Source: Skermanella pratensis (GTDB lineage: Bacteria; Pseudomonadota; Alphaproteobacteria; Azospirillales; Azospirillaceae). Taken from it: a stretch of 64,000 nt of DNA. The notes beneath the pieces are model-generated. The model made no database searches. It had not been told where the DNA came from and saw nothing but the letters and a program-made list of their open reading frames with translations. Both the position numbers and the translations under genes were made by a program. This document shows, piece by piece, positions 48,985 to 61,294 of this stretch (the first letter of the stretch is position 1; every line of letters begins with the position of its first letter). The stretch spans positions 2,838,001 through 2,902,000 of the forward strand of contig NZ_CP030265.1 in assembly GCF_008843145.1 (NCBI RefSeq). Reading direction: 5' to 3'.

Positions 48985-49971
48985 ATGGGCATTAGCATCG
49001 GATCCATCAGGATTGACGACCCCGTCATCCTGGCCCCCATGTCGGGCGTGTCGGACATGCCGTTCCGCCGTCTGGTCAAGCGAGCCGGCGCCGGCCTCGT
49101 CGTATCGGAGATGATCGCCAGCCAGGCGATGATCCGCGCGTCGCGCCAGACCATGAAGATGGCGACCAACTGCGCCGAGGAATTTCCCATGGCCGTGCAA
49201 CTCGCCGGATGCGAGCCGGCGGTCATGGCGGAAGCGGCCAGACTGAACCAGGACCGGGGCGCCGCGCTGATCGACATCAATTTCGGCTGCCCGGTGAAGA
49301 AGATCGTCAACGGCCACGCCGGATCGTCCCTGATGCGGGACGAGGTTCACGCCGCCCGCATCCTGGAGGCGACGGTCAAGGCGGTAGATATCCCGGTCAC
49401 GCTGAAGATGCGGCTGGGCTGGGACGACACGAACCGCAACGCTCCCAACCTAGCCCGTATTGCACAGGAATGCGGCATCCGGATGGTCACGGTCCACGGG
49501 CGCACCCGGTGCCAGTTCTATACCGGCACCGCGGACTGGAAGGCGATCCGCCGGGTGAAGGAGGGTGTCTCGATCCCGGTCGTCGCCAACGGCGACATGA
49601 CCACCTTCGAGGACGTGACCCGTTGCCTGGAGGAGTCCGGCGCCGACGGCGTCATGATCGGGCGCGGGACATACGGCCGTCCCTGGTTCATCGGTCAGGT
49701 GATCCATTACCTGCGCACCGGCGAGCGCCTGCCAGACCCGCGGCTCGAAAGCCAACTCGCCACGCTTCTCGAACATTACGAGGCCATGCTGGAACATTAC
49801 GGTACCGAGGCCGGCGTCAAGATCGCCCGCAAGCATGTTTCCTGGTACAGCAAGGGATTGCCCGGCTCGGCGGAGTTCCGTGCCGAGGTCAACCGCGTCT
49901 CCGATCCGGCTGTCGTGCTCGGCATGATCCGGTCCTTCTATTCCCCCGAGATCGAACGGATGGCAGCCTGA
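48985..49971 (+). CDS. dusB: tRNA-dihydrouridine synthase (NifR3/DusB)
   Basis: A 328-residue FMN enzyme reducing specific uridines in tRNA. The FMN and substrate-binding pieces [37 protein letters not shown] and [14 protein letters not shown] are clear; the catalytic Cys is in FGCPVKK. ATG 48985 fits the NifR3 N-terminus best; ATG 48934 and 48955 are alternatives. It is the first gene of the ntr operon; its stop overlaps the ntrB start (TGATG). Confidence 0.95.
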   Translation: MGISIGSIRIDDPVILAPMSGVSDMPFRRLVKRAGAGLVVSEMIASQAMIRASRQTMKMATNCAEEFPMAVQLAGCEPAVMAEAARLNQDRGAALIDINFGCPVKKIVNGHAGSSLMRDEVHAARILEATVKAVDIPVTLKMRLGWDDTNRNAPNLARIAQECGIRMVTVHGRTRCQFYTGTADWKAIRRVKEGVSIPVVANGDMTTFEDVTRCLEESGADGVMIGRGTYGRPWFIGQVIHYLRTGERLPDPRLESQLATLLEHYEAMLEHYGTEAGVKIARKHVSWYSKGLPGSAEFRAEVNRVSDPAVVLGMIRSFYSPEIERMAA

Positions 49972-51100
49972 TGGCGCGCGCGGCAACTCCCCTGCGGCGC
50001 AAGCCGATGCGGCAGGAAATCGATCCCTCCGGCATCCTCAACGCCCTGCCCGACCCGGTGCTGGTGATCGGCGATCGGCACGAGATCCGCTACGTCAACC
50101 TGGAAGCCCAGGAGTTCTTCGACTGCGGCGCTGCGGCCCTGATCGGCCAGCCGCTGACCGATCTGCTGCCGGCGGACAGCCCGGTGTTCTTCCTGATCGA
50201 GCAGGCCCTCGCCGGCGGCGCCAGCATGTCCGAATACGGCGTTACCCTCGACACGCCCCGGATCGGCGTCCATCTGGTCACGGTCCGCGTGGCACCCCTG
50301 GGGGAGCCGGCGGACTGCGTGGTGATGTCGCTCCACGAGAAGTCGATCACCCGCAAGATCGACAATCAGCTGACCCACCGGAACGCCGCCCGCTCGGTCA
50401 CGGCCATGGCCGCGATGCTGGCCCATGAGGTCAAGAACCCGCTGTCCGGCATCCGCGGGGCCGCCCAGCTGCTGGAACAGAACGCGTCCGAACCCGACCG
50501 TGAGCTGACCCGCCTGATCTGCGACGAGTCCGACCGCATCGTGGCGCTGGTCGACCGCATGGAGGTGTTCTCCGACAAGCGGCCGCCGGAACGGACGGCG
50601 GTCAATATCCACAGCGTGCTGGAGCATGTCCGCAAGGTCGCCCAGAGCGGCTTCGCCCGCACGGTGCGCTTCACCGAGCGATATGACCCGTCCCTGCCAG
50701 ACGTGTACGGCAACCGCGACCAGCTGATCCAGGTTTTCCTCAACCTGATTAAAAATGCGGCAGAAGCGGTTCCGGAACAAAGCGGTGAGATTATTTTGAG
50801 CACCGCCTACCAGCAGGGCGTCCGGCTGGCGGTTCCCGGAACCGACAGCCGCGTCCACCTGCCGTTGCTGATCAGCGTGCAGGACAATGGCAACGGCATA
50901 CCGGAGGATCTCCGTTCGCATCTGTTCGATCCGTTCGTCACGACCAAGCGGAACGGAACCGGCCTGGGTCTTGCATTGGTTGCGAAACTGATTGGCGACC
51001 ATGGCGGAGTCATCGACTTCGAGACACTGCCGCGCCGAACCGTATTCAAGGTATCGCTACCGATGTATGCCGATTTCGAACAGTCTCTGGAGCAGTTGTA

Positions 51101-51101
<1 letters not shown>
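49971..51101 (+). CDS. ntrB: nitrogen regulation sensor kinase NtrB
   Basis: A 376-residue cytoplasmic histidine kinase. A PAS domain (about 20-130) precedes the His in [20 protein letters not shown], and the ATP domain shows [12 protein letters not shown] and the DNGNGIP box. It phosphorylates or dephosphorylates NtrC according to PII (GlnB). TGATG overlap with dusB and TAATG overlap with ntrC indicate tight coupling. Typical length. Confidence 0.97.
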
Positions 51102-52555
<1,454 letters not shown>

Positions 52556-52627
52556 CACACCCTGCATCGGTCTCGTGGCATCCTGGTCACAGGACGGGTT
52601 CAGGGGGAGCCCGGTGCGACGAGACAG

Positions 52628-54931
52628 ATGACCAGCGAACCCGCGGGTATGCCGCAATCCTTCTGGAATCAGTTCCTGATCTGGGCCAGCCGCGTCGGGC
52701 TGGCCGGCAAGCTCGCCGTCGCCCTGGCCGTAGCGGCGATCGGCGCCGGCTTCGCGACATACGCGGCACTGACCGCGACGCCCCCGTTCGGCAACGATCC
52801 CAACACGGTCAGCCTGCTGCTGACACTTGACCTGGCGCTGCTGCTGCTGCTCGGCGCCATCATCGCGCGGCGCATCGTCGGGCTGTGGATCGAGCGGCGG
52901 CGCGGCTTGGCGGGGTCCCGGTTGCATGTCCGGGTGGTCGCGACCTTCAGCCTTCTGGCCGTCATGCCGGCGATCATCGTCGCGGCCTTCTCCGCCATCT
53001 TCTTCTATGTCGGCGTCCAGTCCTGGTTCAGCGAACGGGTGCGCACCGCGATCAACGAGTCGCGGGCCGTCGCCCAGGCCTATCTTCACGAGCACCAGCA
53101 GGTGATCCGGGCCGACGCGCTGGCCATGGCCAACGACCTGAACCGGGAGGCGGCTCGCCTGCTGACCGATCCCGGCCGGTTCGCCCAGGTGGTCGCGACC
53201 CAGGCGGCATTGCGGGCATTGACCGAGGCGATCGTGTTCGACGGCAGCGGCAGGATGCTGGCGCGCTCCGGCCTGTCCTTCACGCTGGAGTTCGAACCGA
53301 TCCCGGAGAGCGCCCTGGAACGCGCCCGGCAGGGCGAGGTCGTCCTGATGGTGACCGACACCGACGACAGGGTCAGGGCGCTGGTCCGGCTGGACCGTTT
53401 CGTCGACACCTTCCTGTTCGTCGGCCGGCTGGTGGAGCCGCGGGTGCTGAGCCACATGGAGTCGGCCCAGGAGGCGGCGAGCGCCTATGCCGAGCTGGAA
53501 GGCAAGCGCTCCAGCCTGCAGATCACGGTGACGCTGATCTTCGTGGTGGTCGCCCTTCTGCTGCTGCTGGCCGCGGTCTGGATCGGCCTCAATTTCGCGA
53601 CGGCGCTGGTGGCGCCGATCGGCTCGCTGATCGGCGCCGCCGAGCGGGTTAGGGCAGGGGATCTGGGAGCCCGCGTGCCGGAACTGCTGCCGGAGGACGA
53701 GTTGGGCACCCTGAGCCGGGCCTTCAACCGCATGACCAGCCAGCTGGAGAGTCAGCGCCGCGAACTGATCGAGGCGAACCGCCAGCTCGACCTGCGCCGG
53801 CGTTTCACCGAGACCGTGCTGGCCGGCGTATCCGCCGGAGTCGTCGGCCTGGATCACGAAGGCCGCATCAACCTGCCCAACCTGTCCGGCGCCCACCTGC
53901 TGGGGGTGGACGACCCGGAGATCCTGATCGGCCGCAAGCTGGTCGACGTGGCGCCCGAGATGGGCGAGCTGATGGGAATGATTCGGCGCCGCCCGGCCAA
54001 GCTGATGGAGGCCCAGGTCCAACTCCGCCGCGCCGGGGCGACGCGGACCCTGCTGGTGAGGGTCGCCGCCGAGTCGGTCGGAAGCGACATCCGCGGCTTC
54101 GTCGTGACCTTCGACGACGTCACCGAACTGCTCTCGGCACAACGCAAGGCTGCCTGGGCCGACGTGGCGCGTCGCATCGCGCACGAGATCAAGAACCCGC
54201 TGACCCCGATTCAGCTCTCGGCCGAGCGATTACGCCGAAAATACCTCAAGGAAATCACCAGCGACCCCGAGACGTTCCAGATGTGTACCGATACCATCGT
54301 ACGCCAAGTGGACGATATCGGCCGAATGGTTGACGAGTTCTCCGCCTTCGCGCGGATGCCGAGCCCGGTGATGAAGCCACAGAACATCAACGAACTGTGT
54401 CGCCAAGCCGTGTTCCTACAGTCCAGCGCCCATCCCGCCATCAAGTTCACGGCCGACCTGCCGCCCGGGCCGCTCACCGTGCCGTGCGACGGCCGGCAGA
54501 TCTCCCAGGCGCTGACCAACCTGCTCCAGAACGCGGTGGACGCGATCGACGGCCGCCCCGCGCCCGACATCGGGACGCTGCCGCCGGGGCAGGTGGATCT
54601 CAGCCTCGAGGTGGACGACGACCGGGTGTCGATCGTCATCGCCGACAACGGCAAGGGCTTGCCGCACGAGGAACGGGACAGGCTCACCGAGCCCTACGTC
54701 ACCACGCGGGCCAAGGGCACCGGGCTGGGGCTCGCGATCGTCAAGAAGATCATGGAAGACCATGGCGGTGAGCTGGTGCTCGAAGACAGGGCTTCCGGCC
54801 CGGGTGCCCCCAGTCCGGGTGCCCCCAGTCCGGGTGCCCAGGTCCGTCTGGTGATCCCAAAGACCGAAATCGCCGCGCCGGCCGTGGCCGCCGAAGAAAC
54901 GCAGCAGAAACAGAGTCGCTATGGCGCATGA
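52628..54931 (+). CDS. ntrY: NtrY-type transmembrane sensor kinase
   Basis: A 767-residue membrane kinase with two pairs of transmembrane segments (about 20-42/60-86 and 100-125/295-325), a HAMP (about 325-380), a PAS (about 390-490), the His in [20 protein letters not shown] and the ATP domain ([21 protein letters not shown]). It is thought to sense extracytoplasmic or redox/nitrogen signals and to phosphorylate NtrX. A 15-base tandem repeat near its 3' end encodes GAPSP units. It overlaps ntrX by 11 bases. Confidence 0.95.
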   Translation: MTSEPAGMPQSFWNQFLIWASRVGLAGKLAVALAVAAIGAGFATYAALTATPPFGNDPNTVSLLLTLDLALLLLLGAIIARRIVGLWIERRRGLAGSRLHVRVVATFSLLAVMPAIIVAAFSAIFFYVGVQSWFSERVRTAINESRAVAQAYLHEHQQVIRADALAMANDLNREAARLLTDPGRFAQVVATQAALRALTEAIVFDGSGRMLARSGLSFTLEFEPIPESALERARQGEVVLMVTDTDDRVRALVRLDRFVDTFLFVGRLVEPRVLSHMESAQEAASAYAELEGKRSSLQITVTLIFVVVALLLLLAAVWIGLNFATALVAPIGSLIGAAERVRAGDLGARVPELLPEDELGTLSRAFNRMTSQLESQRRELIEANRQLDLRRRFTETVLAGVSAGVVGLDHEGRINLPNLSGAHLLGVDDPEILIGRKLVDVAPEMGELMGMIRRRPAKLMEAQVQLRRAGATRTLLVRVAAESVGSDIRGFVVTFDDVTELLSAQRKAAWADVARRIAHEIKNPLTPIQLSAERLRRKYLKEITSDPETFQMCTDTIVRQVDDIGRMVDEFSAFARMPSPVMKPQNINELCRQAVFLQSSAHPAIKFTADLPPGPLTVPCDGRQISQALTNLLQNAVDAIDGRPAPDIGTLPPGQVDLSLEVDDDRVSIVIADNGKGLPHEERDRLTEPYVTTRAKGTGLGLAIVKKIMEDHGGELVLEDRASGPGAPSPGAPSPGAQVRLVIPKTEIAAPAVAAEETQQKQSRYGA
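54800..54840 (+). repeat. 15-bp tandem repeat in ntrY
   Basis: CCGGGTGCCCCCAGT is present twice (54800-54814, 54815-54829) and a third partial copy begins at 54830. In frame it adds repeated GAPSP units to the C-terminal tail after the ATP domain. Confidence 0.85.
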
Positions 54932-56327
54932 CATCCTGATCGTCGATGACGAAGCGGACATCCGCATGCTGATTGCGGGTATCCTCGAAGACGAAGGCAT
55001 GAAGACCCGGCAGGCCGGCGACGCCGACCAGGCGATCGCCGCCGTCGGTACCCGAAGACCGAGCCTGGTGATCCTGGACATTTGGCTCCAGGGCAGCCGG
55101 CTCGACGGCATCCAGATTCTCGCCGAGCTGAAGCGCGAGCATCCCAACCTGCCGGTCATCATGATCAGCGGCCACGGGACGATCGAGACCGCCGTATCCG
55201 CGATCAAGCAGGGCGCCTACGATTTCATCGAGAAGCCGTTCAAGGCCGACCGCCTGCTGGTCCTGGTCGAGCGCGCGATCGAGGCGGCCCGGCTCCGGCG
55301 GGAGAACGAGGAGCTGAGGCTTCGGACCGGCGGCCAGGTCGAGCTGATCGGCAAGTCGTCGGCGATCAACCATGTCCGGCACTCGATCGAGAAGGTGGCG
55401 CCGACCGGCAGCCGGGTCCTTATCACCGGCCCCGCCGGTTCCGGCAAGGAGGTCGTCGCCCGCCTTCTCCACGCCCGCTCCCGCCGGGCCGACGGCCCCT
55501 TCGTCGGGCTCAACTGCGCGACCATGCGGCCCGACCGGCTGGAGGTCGAGCTGTTCGGAACCGAGCACGGCCAGGACGGCCTGCCGCGCAAGGTCGGCAC
55601 CTTCGAGCAGGCCCACGGCGGCACCCTGCTGCTGGACGAAGTGGCCGACATGCCGCTGGAGACCCAGGGCAAGATCGTCCGCGTGCTGCAGGAGCAGACC
55701 TTCGAGCGGGTCGGCGGCAGCTCTCGGGTGGAGGTCGACGTCCGGGTGATCGCGTCGAGCAACCGCGACCTGCCGTCGGAGATCGAGGCCGGGCGGTTCC
55801 GGCAGGACCTGTTCTACCGCCTCAGCGTCGTTCCCATCCGGGTCCCGCCGCTGACCGAACGCAGGGAGGACATCCCGCTCCTGGCCCGCCATTTCATGAT
55901 CCGCTCGTCCGAGACGGCGGGACTGCCGGCCCGCGACTATGGCGAGGACGCCATGGCGGCGCTCCAGGCCTATGACTGGCCAGGCAATGTGCGCCAACTG
56001 CGGAACGTGGTGGATTGGCTGCTGATCATGTCGACCGGCGACCCGCGCGAGCCGATCCGCGCCGACATGCTGCCCCCCGAGATCGGCGCCATCACCCCGA
56101 CGGTCCTGAAATGGGACAAGGGCGGCGAGATCATGGGCCTGCCCTTGCGCGAGGCCCGCGAAGTGTTCGAACGCGAGTATCTGCTTGCCCAGGTGACCCG
56201 GTTCGGTGGCAACATATCCCGCACGGCCGCGTTCGTGGGAATGGAGCGTTCCGCCTTGCACCGCAAGCTGAAGTCGCTGGGCGTGCATGGCAACGACAAG
56301 CCCCCCCATAAGCTGGCCGGGGATTGA
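54921..56327 (+). CDS. ntrX: NtrX-type response regulator
   Basis: A 468-residue NtrC-family regulator. The receiver has Asp53 ([10 protein letters not shown]) and the AAA+ domain Walker [10 protein letters not shown] and Walker [12 protein letters not shown]. The usual GAFTGA loop is replaced ([11 protein letters not shown]), so sigma-54 contact is doubtful. A Fis-type helix-turn-helix is at the C-terminus ([19 protein letters not shown]). With NtrY it forms the second nitrogen/redox two-component system. Overlap with ntrY by 11 bases. Confidence 0.95.
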   Translation: MAHDILIVDDEADIRMLIAGILEDEGMKTRQAGDADQAIAAVGTRRPSLVILDIWLQGSRLDGIQILAELKREHPNLPVIMISGHGTIETAVSAIKQGAYDFIEKPFKADRLLVLVERAIEAARLRRENEELRLRTGGQVELIGKSSAINHVRHSIEKVAPTGSRVLITGPAGSGKEVVARLLHARSRRADGPFVGLNCATMRPDRLEVELFGTEHGQDGLPRKVGTFEQAHGGTLLLDEVADMPLETQGKIVRVLQEQTFERVGGSSRVEVDVRVIASSNRDLPSEIEAGRFRQDLFYRLSVVPIRVPPLTERREDIPLLARHFMIRSSETAGLPARDYGEDAMAALQAYDWPGNVRQLRNVVDWLLIMSTGDPREPIRADMLPPEIGAITPTVLKWDKGGEIMGLPLREAREVFEREYLLAQVTRFGGNISRTAAFVGMERSALHRKLKSLGVHGNDKPPHKLAGD

Positions 56328-56348
56328 GGTCATGAAGGTCACCGGTCC

Positions 56349-57725
56349 ATGAAAGTCATCGTCTGCGGTGCCGGGCAGGTCGGCTCCAACATCGCGCGCT
56401 ATCTCGCGACCGAGAACAACGACGTCACCGTGATCGACCAGTCGCCGGAGCTGATCCAGAAGATCAGCGATACGCTGGATGTCCAGGCCATGGTCGGTTT
56501 CGCCTCCCACCCCAACGTGCTGGAGCAGGCGGGCGCCGCCGACGCCGACATGATCATCGCGGTCACCCTGGCCGACGAGGTCAACATGGTGGCCTGCCAG
56601 GTGGCGCACTCGCTGTTCAACGTGCCGACCAAGATCGCCCGCGTCCGCAATCAAAGCTACCTGGCCCCGATCTGGGCAGACCTGTTCTCGCGCGAGCACA
56701 TGCCGATCGACGTGATCATATCGCCCGAGATCGAGGTGGCCCGCGCGGTCGCCCGCCGGCTCCAGGTGCCTGGCGCGTTCGACATGATCCCGCTGGCCGA
56801 CGGCAAGGTCCGGGTGATCGGCGTGATATGCTCCGACAACTGCCCGATCCTGCACACGCCGCTACGCCAGCTGACCGGCCTGTTCCCCGACCTGAACCTC
56901 GAGGTCGTGGCGATCGTCCGCAACGACAAGCCGATCATCCCTGGCAGCGACGACCAGATGCTGCCGGGGGACGAGGTCTATTTCGTCGCCGACACCCGGC
57001 ACCTGAGTCGCGCCATGGCCGCCTTCGGCCACGAGGAGACCGAGGCCCGCCGGATCATCATCCTGGGCGGCGGCAACATCGGCCTGTGCCTCGCCGAGGA
57101 GCTGGAGGCGAAGCATCCGCAGGTCAGCGCGCGGATCGTCGAGGTCGACCGCGGCCGCGCCCAGTACATCGCCCAGCGCCTCAACCGGACCATGGTGCTG
57201 CACGGCGACGGCCTGGACCCGGAGATCCTGGAGGAAGCCAACGTCCGGGCAGCGGAGACGGTGGTCGCCGTGACGAACGACGACGAGGGCAACATCCTCG
57301 CCTCGCTGCTCGCCAAGCGCTACGGCTGCCAGCGCGCCATCACCCTGATCAACAAGACGACGTATTCGCCGCTGGTCACCACGCTCGGCATCGACGCGGT
57401 GGTCAGCCCGCGGACCATCACCGTATCGACCATCCTGCAGCATGTCCGGCGCGGCCGGATCCGCGCGGTCCACAGCCTGCGCGAAGGCTTCGCCGAGGTG
57501 ATCGAGGCGGAGGCGCTGGAAACCTCCAGCCTGATCAACACGCCGTTGCGGGAAATCAAGCTGCCGACCGGCGTGATCGTCGGCGCCATCGTGCGCGGCG
57601 AGGAGGTGATCATCCCCAGGCCCTCGACGGTGATCAAGCCGCACGACCGGGTGATCATCCTGGCCGCGGTCGGGCAGGTGAAGAAGGTCGAAAAGATGTT
57701 CGCGGTGCGGCTCGAGTTCTTCTGA
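56349..57725 (+). CDS. trkA: Trk potassium uptake regulator TrkA
   Basis: A 458-residue protein with two RCK/TrkA-N NAD-binding domains (VCGAGQVGSNIARYL and IILGGGNIGLCLAEEL) and two TrkA-C domains, so it gates the TrkH K+ channel. It starts at ATG 56349 directly after ntrX, the usual ntrYX-trkA order in alphaproteobacteria. No trkH is in view. Confidence 0.95.
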   Translation: MKVIVCGAGQVGSNIARYLATENNDVTVIDQSPELIQKISDTLDVQAMVGFASHPNVLEQAGAADADMIIAVTLADEVNMVACQVAHSLFNVPTKIARVRNQSYLAPIWADLFSREHMPIDVIISPEIEVARAVARRLQVPGAFDMIPLADGKVRVIGVICSDNCPILHTPLRQLTGLFPDLNLEVVAIVRNDKPIIPGSDDQMLPGDEVYFVADTRHLSRAMAAFGHEETEARRIIILGGGNIGLCLAEELEAKHPQVSARIVEVDRGRAQYIAQRLNRTMVLHGDGLDPEILEEANVRAAETVVAVTNDDEGNILASLLAKRYGCQRAITLINKTTYSPLVTTLGIDAVVSPRTITVSTILQHVRRGRIRAVHSLREGFAEVIEAEALETSSLINTPLREIKLPTGVIVGAIVRGEEVIIPRPSTVIKPHDRVIILAAVGQVKKVEKMFAVRLEFF

Positions 57726-57780
57726 ACGCCCGCCGACCCGTCCCGCGCCCCTGAGAAGCTCACCCAAAGAAGCGGAAAGC

Positions 57781-58644
57781 ATGGCTCGATACGCATATGT
57801 CAACGGCCGGTTCGTACCCCACGGCGAGGCCATGGTCCATGTCGAGGACCGCGGATTCCAGTTCGCCGACGGGGTCTATGAGGTGGTCACGATCATCGAC
57901 GGCAGGCTCGTCGACGAGCAGGGGCACCTGGACCGCCTGGCACGGTCGCTGAACGAACTGCGAATCGCGAGGCCGGTGGCTCCCCCCGTACTGAAGCTGC
58001 TGATGCGCCGGCTGATCGCCCGCAACCATGTGACCCAGGGAACGATCTACCTCCAGATCACGCGCGGAGTCGCCCCGCGGGACTTCAAATTTCCCAAGCA
58101 TTCCCACAGCAGCCTGGTCATGACGACCAAGCGGGCGGCCGCCTTCGCGACCCCGGAACAGTTGGAGAACGGTGTCAAGGTGATCTCGATTCCCGACATC
58201 CGCTGGCTGCGCCGGGACATCAAATCGGTGGCGTTGCTGCCGCAGGTGCTGGGCAAGCAGCAGGCGGTGGAGGCAGGGGCGTTCGAGGCGTGGCAGCTCG
58301 ACCCGGACGGCAACGTGACCGAGGGCTGCTCCAGCAATGCCTGGATCGTGACCGAGGACGGCACCCTGGTTACCCGCTACGCCAACAACCTGATCCTGAA
58401 CGGCGTGACCCGGCTGTCGATCATCCGGCTCGCCAGGGAGGCCGGCATCCCGTTCGAGGAACGCCCGTTCTCGCTGGAGGAGGCTTACCGGGCGCGGGAA
58501 GCCTTCGTTTCCAGCGCCAGCACCTTCGTGATGCCGGTCACCCGGATCGACGACCGCACGGTCGGCAACGGCAAGCCGGGCTCTCTGGGCGAGCGCTTGC
58601 GGCAGGCCTACCTGGAGTATGCCCGGACGGCGGGCGCGTCGTGA
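57781..58644 (+). CDS. dat: D-amino-acid aminotransferase
   Basis: A 287-residue fold-type IV PLP enzyme, which interconverts D-alanine/alpha-ketoglutarate and D-glutamate/pyruvate, supplying D-glutamate for the cell wall. FADGVYEVVTIIDGRL at the start and the lysine in RRDIKSVALLPQVLGKQ are diagnostic, as is NVTEGCSSNAWIV. Branched-chain aminotransferase of the same fold is less likely because the DIKS pattern is D-AAT-like. It overlaps the next gene by one base (TGATG). Confidence 0.85.
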   Translation: MARYAYVNGRFVPHGEAMVHVEDRGFQFADGVYEVVTIIDGRLVDEQGHLDRLARSLNELRIARPVAPPVLKLLMRRLIARNHVTQGTIYLQITRGVAPRDFKFPKHSHSSLVMTTKRAAAFATPEQLENGVKVISIPDIRWLRRDIKSVALLPQVLGKQQAVEAGAFEAWQLDPDGNVTEGCSSNAWIVTEDGTLVTRYANNLILNGVTRLSIIRLAREAGIPFEERPFSLEEAYRAREAFVSSASTFVMPVTRIDDRTVGNGKPGSLGERLRQAYLEYARTAGAS

Positions 58645-59378
58645 TGCCGGAACACAGCCTTGCCGCCCCCAGCTCCGGCCTCGGCAACGGGGAGCCGTCG
58701 CGGCTGCCCCGCGCGGTGCTGTTCGATTGGGACAATACCCTGGTCGACAACTGGGGTTGCATCCATGCCGCGCTGAATGCCGCGCTGGTCGCTCACGGCC
58801 TGCCGCCCTGGACCCTGGAGGAGACCCGGGTCCGCGTCCGGCAGAGCCTGCGCGACAGCTTTCCCCGCCTGTTCGGCGACCGCTGGACCGACGCGCGCGA
58901 CATCTTCTACGACCATTTCGGCCGCCACCATCTCGATTACCTGAAGCCGCTCCCCGGCGCCGAGGGACTGCTGTCCGCCCTGGCCGGGCAGGGGGTCTAC
59001 CTGGGAGTGGTCAGCAACAAGACGGGCCGTTTCCTGCGGGCCGAGTCGGCCCTGCTCGGTTGGGACCAGTACTTCGGCAAGCTTGTCGGCGCCGGAGATG
59101 CGGCGCAAGATAAACCTGCGGTTGACCCGATCCACATGGCGCTGGAGCCGTTTGGATTGGCTGCCGGCCCTGACGTGTGGTTCATCGGCGATGCGGATGT
59201 TGATATGCAGTGTGCCCATGCCGGCGGATGCGTTCCGGTGCTGATCGGGAACAGTCCGGACGACTTCGGGAATTTTCCGCCTGCGCATCGGTTTGACACC
59301 TGCGATATAGTATCCGACTTGGTACGGCGCCTTGGCGCCCCCATATCGCTGGAGTCTCCAGTCGAAAAACGAAAATAG
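58644..59378 (+). CDS. HAD-family phosphatase
   Basis: A 244-residue HAD hydrolase with cap. Motif I DWDNTLVDN with the nucleophile Asp, motif II VVSNKTG, motif III lysine near DKPAVDP and motif IV GDADVDMQCA are complete. The pattern resembles phosphoglycolate phosphatase-like members but the substrate is not fixed. Start at ATG 58644, sharing one base with the dat stop codon. Confidence 0.8.
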   Translation: MPEHSLAAPSSGLGNGEPSRLPRAVLFDWDNTLVDNWGCIHAALNAALVAHGLPPWTLEETRVRVRQSLRDSFPRLFGDRWTDARDIFYDHFGRHHLDYLKPLPGAEGLLSALAGQGVYLGVVSNKTGRFLRAESALLGWDQYFGKLVGAGDAAQDKPAVDPIHMALEPFGLAAGPDVWFIGDADVDMQCAHAGGCVPVLIGNSPDDFGNFPPAHRFDTCDIVSDLVRRLGAPISLESPVEKRK

Positions 59379-59456
59379 CCCAACTAAAGGGTTATGGAAT
59401 GTTATCCGGGCTCTGGGATGGGGCCCCAAGAACCATCACAAACGGGGCGATTGCAC

Positions 59457-59705
59457 ATGTCCGAAAAAAGTCAAAATGTTCAGGACGTTTTCTTAAACCA
59501 CGTCCGAAAGAACAAGACCCCGGTCACCGTGTTCCTGGTGAACGGTGTCAAACTCCAAGGCATCATAACGTGGTTCGATAACTTCTCCGTCCTGCTGCGA
59601 CGTGATGCGCATAGCCAACTGGTCTACAAGCACGCAATCTCGACTGTGATGCCAGCCCATCCTATTCAACTCTTCGAGCCGCCCAAGGAAGGTGAAGGTA
59701 CCTAA
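59457..59705 (+). CDS. hfq: RNA chaperone Hfq
   Basis: An 82-residue Sm-like protein which binds small RNAs and mRNAs as a hexamer. [40 protein letters not shown] and [13 protein letters not shown] are the Sm1/Sm2 motifs. In alphaproteobacteria it also affects nif gene expression. The ATG at 59457 follows ACGGGGCGA. It lies upstream of and overlaps hflX. Confidence 0.97.
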   Translation: MSEKSQNVQDVFLNHVRKNKTPVTVFLVNGVKLQGIITWFDNFSVLLRRDAHSQLVYKHAISTVMPAHPIQLFEPPKEGEGT

Positions 59706-61044
59706 CGCACCCGATCAGGGCACCGGCCGGTCCGCCATGGGCACCGGCCGCGCCCTCGTGATCCATCCGATCCTGCGCGAGTCCAAGGCCGCCGACGGCA
59801 TGCGCAGCCCGGAGGCGCGACTCGACGAAGCCGTCGGGCTGGCCGCCGCGATCGACCTGGACGTCGTCCATGCCGAAGCAGTCAAGGTCAACCGGCCACA
59901 GCCGTCGACCCTGCTCGGCTCGGGCACGGTGGAGCATTTCGCTGAACTCATTCGCGACGCCGAGGAGAAGGAAGAACCGATCGACCTCGTGGTGATGGAT
60001 CATGCCTTGTCGCCGGTCCAGCAGCGCAACCTGGAGCGGGGACTCCACGCCAAGGTCATCGACCGCACCGGCCTGATCCTGGAGATCTTCGGAGCCCGGG
60101 CCCGGACCCGCGAAGGACAGTTGCAGGTCGAGCTTGCCGCGCTCAGCTACCAGCGCTCGCGGCTGGTCCGGTCCTGGACCCACCTGGAGCGCCAGCGCGG
60201 CGGCTTCGGCTTTCTGGGCGGACCCGGCGAGAGCCAGCTCGAGATCGACCGCCGCCTGATCGGCGATCGCATCATCAAGCTGAAGCGCGAGCTGGACGAG
60301 GTCCGGCGGACCCGGGATCTGCACCGCAAGGCGCGGGAGAGGGTACCGTATCCGGTGGTGGCCCTGGTCGGCTACACCAACGCCGGCAAGTCATCGTTGT
60401 TCAACCGGATGGCCGGCGCCGACGTGTTCGCCAAGAACCTGTTGTTCGCGACGCTCGACCCGACGATGCGCGGCATCGAGCTGCCGACCGGCCGCAAGGT
60501 GATCCTGTCCGACACGGTGGGGTTCATCTCCGACCTGCCGACCCACCTTGTCGCCGCCTTCCGGGCGACCCTGGAGGAGGTTCAGGCCGCCGACATCGTC
60601 CTGCATGTCCGGGACATCGCCCATCCGGACTCGGAGGCCCAGAAGGCCGACGTGGAAGGGGTGCTGCGTGACCTCGACATCGATCCGTCCGAGGACGGGC
60701 GAGTCGTGGAGGTGCTGAACAAGATCGACCTGCTCGACGCCGCGACGCGCGACGCCCTGCTCGCCCAGGCCGCGCGGAACGACCACATGCAGGCGGTTTC
60801 GGCCCTGACCGGCGAGGGATTGCCCGAGCTGTTCGCGCTTCTCGACCGCCACATGACGATGGACCGGCAGACGGTCGATCTCGCCGTCCGGATCGACGAC
60901 GGGGCGGCGCTGGCTTGGCTCTACCAGCGCGGGGACGTGCTGGAGCGGCGGGACGACGAGTCTTTCGCCCATCTCCAGATCGCCCTGGATCCGGCCGACC
61001 TCGCCCGCTTCGAGCGGCGCTACGACTACCATCCCGCGACCTGA
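59692..61044 (+). CDS. hflX: GTPase HflX
   Basis: A 450-residue ribosome-associated GTPase. The HflX N-terminal domain holds [14 protein letters not shown] and a coiled coil ([15 protein letters not shown]); the G domain has G1 [10 protein letters not shown]3 DTVGF and G4 NKID. It rescues stalled or heat-damaged ribosomes. Start at GTG 59692, inside the last codons of hfq (14-base overlap); ATG 59737 is an alternative. A terminator follows at 61075. Confidence 0.93.
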   Translation: MKVPNAPDQGTGRSAMGTGRALVIHPILRESKAADGMRSPEARLDEAVGLAAAIDLDVVHAEAVKVNRPQPSTLLGSGTVEHFAELIRDAEEKEEPIDLVVMDHALSPVQQRNLERGLHAKVIDRTGLILEIFGARARTREGQLQVELAALSYQRSRLVRSWTHLERQRGGFGFLGGPGESQLEIDRRLIGDRIIKLKRELDEVRRTRDLHRKARERVPYPVVALVGYTNAGKSSLFNRMAGADVFAKNLLFATLDPTMRGIELPTGRKVILSDTVGFISDLPTHLVAAFRATLEEVQAADIVLHVRDIAHPDSEAQKADVEGVLRDLDIDPSEDGRVVEVLNKIDLLDAATRDALLAQAARNDHMQAVSALTGEGLPELFALLDRHMTMDRQTVDLAVRIDDGAALAWLYQRGDVLERRDDESFAHLQIALDPADLARFERRYDYHPAT

Positions 61045-61074
61045 CGCGTTCCCGTTCGCGTGCAGCAAGCTCCG

Positions 61075-61108
61075 GGCCGGCGCCTTCCAGGGTGCCGGCC
61101 TTCATTTT
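61075..61108 (+). terminator. rho-independent terminator of hflX
   Basis: GGCCGGCGCC (61075-61084) pairs with 61091-61100 through one G-T wobble, loop of 6, followed by TTCATTTT. Confidence 0.75.
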
Positions 61109-61132
61109 GCCCCGGGAAAATGGGCCGTCACC

Positions 61133-61161
61133 CCTGGTGCAAAAGAGGCGATGCCCCATCT
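61133..61161 (+). promoter_or_regulatory. possible sigma-32 promoter of groES
   Basis: CCCCATCT at 61154-61161 is an exact match to the sigma-32 -10 consensus. A partial -35 (CCTGGT, 61133-61138) lies 15 bases upstream. Confidence 0.5.
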
Positions 61162-61176
61162 GCCGGGGTGAAATGC

Positions 61177-61205
61177 TTGACGGCGGGGAGATCTGGAGTT
61201 ATACG
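61177..61205 (+). promoter_or_regulatory. sigma-70-type promoter of groES
   Basis: TTGACG (61177-61182) and TATACG (61200-61205) are separated by exactly 17 bases, and the predicted start of transcription falls within the CIRCE element. Confidence 0.7.
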
Positions 61206-61206
61206 G

Positions 61207-61233
61207 CTGGCACTCCCTGGCCTTGAGTGCTAA
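61207..61233 (+). promoter_or_regulatory. CIRCE element (HrcA operator)
   Basis: CTGGCACTC (61207-61215), a 9-base spacer and GAGTGCTAA (61225-61233), matching the CIRCE consensus with two changes in the left arm. It is placed directly downstream of the promoter. Confidence 0.9.
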
Positions 61234-61294
61234 CAGCCAGCGCTGACAACACAGCCGGCACCAAGGCCGGCGACAGACATCTCGGAGAGATCCC

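Noticed and set aside
61207..61233. Sigma-54 promoter (TGGCAC start)
   Set aside because: The -12 TTGC element is missing at the required spacing; the CIRCE match explains the sequence.
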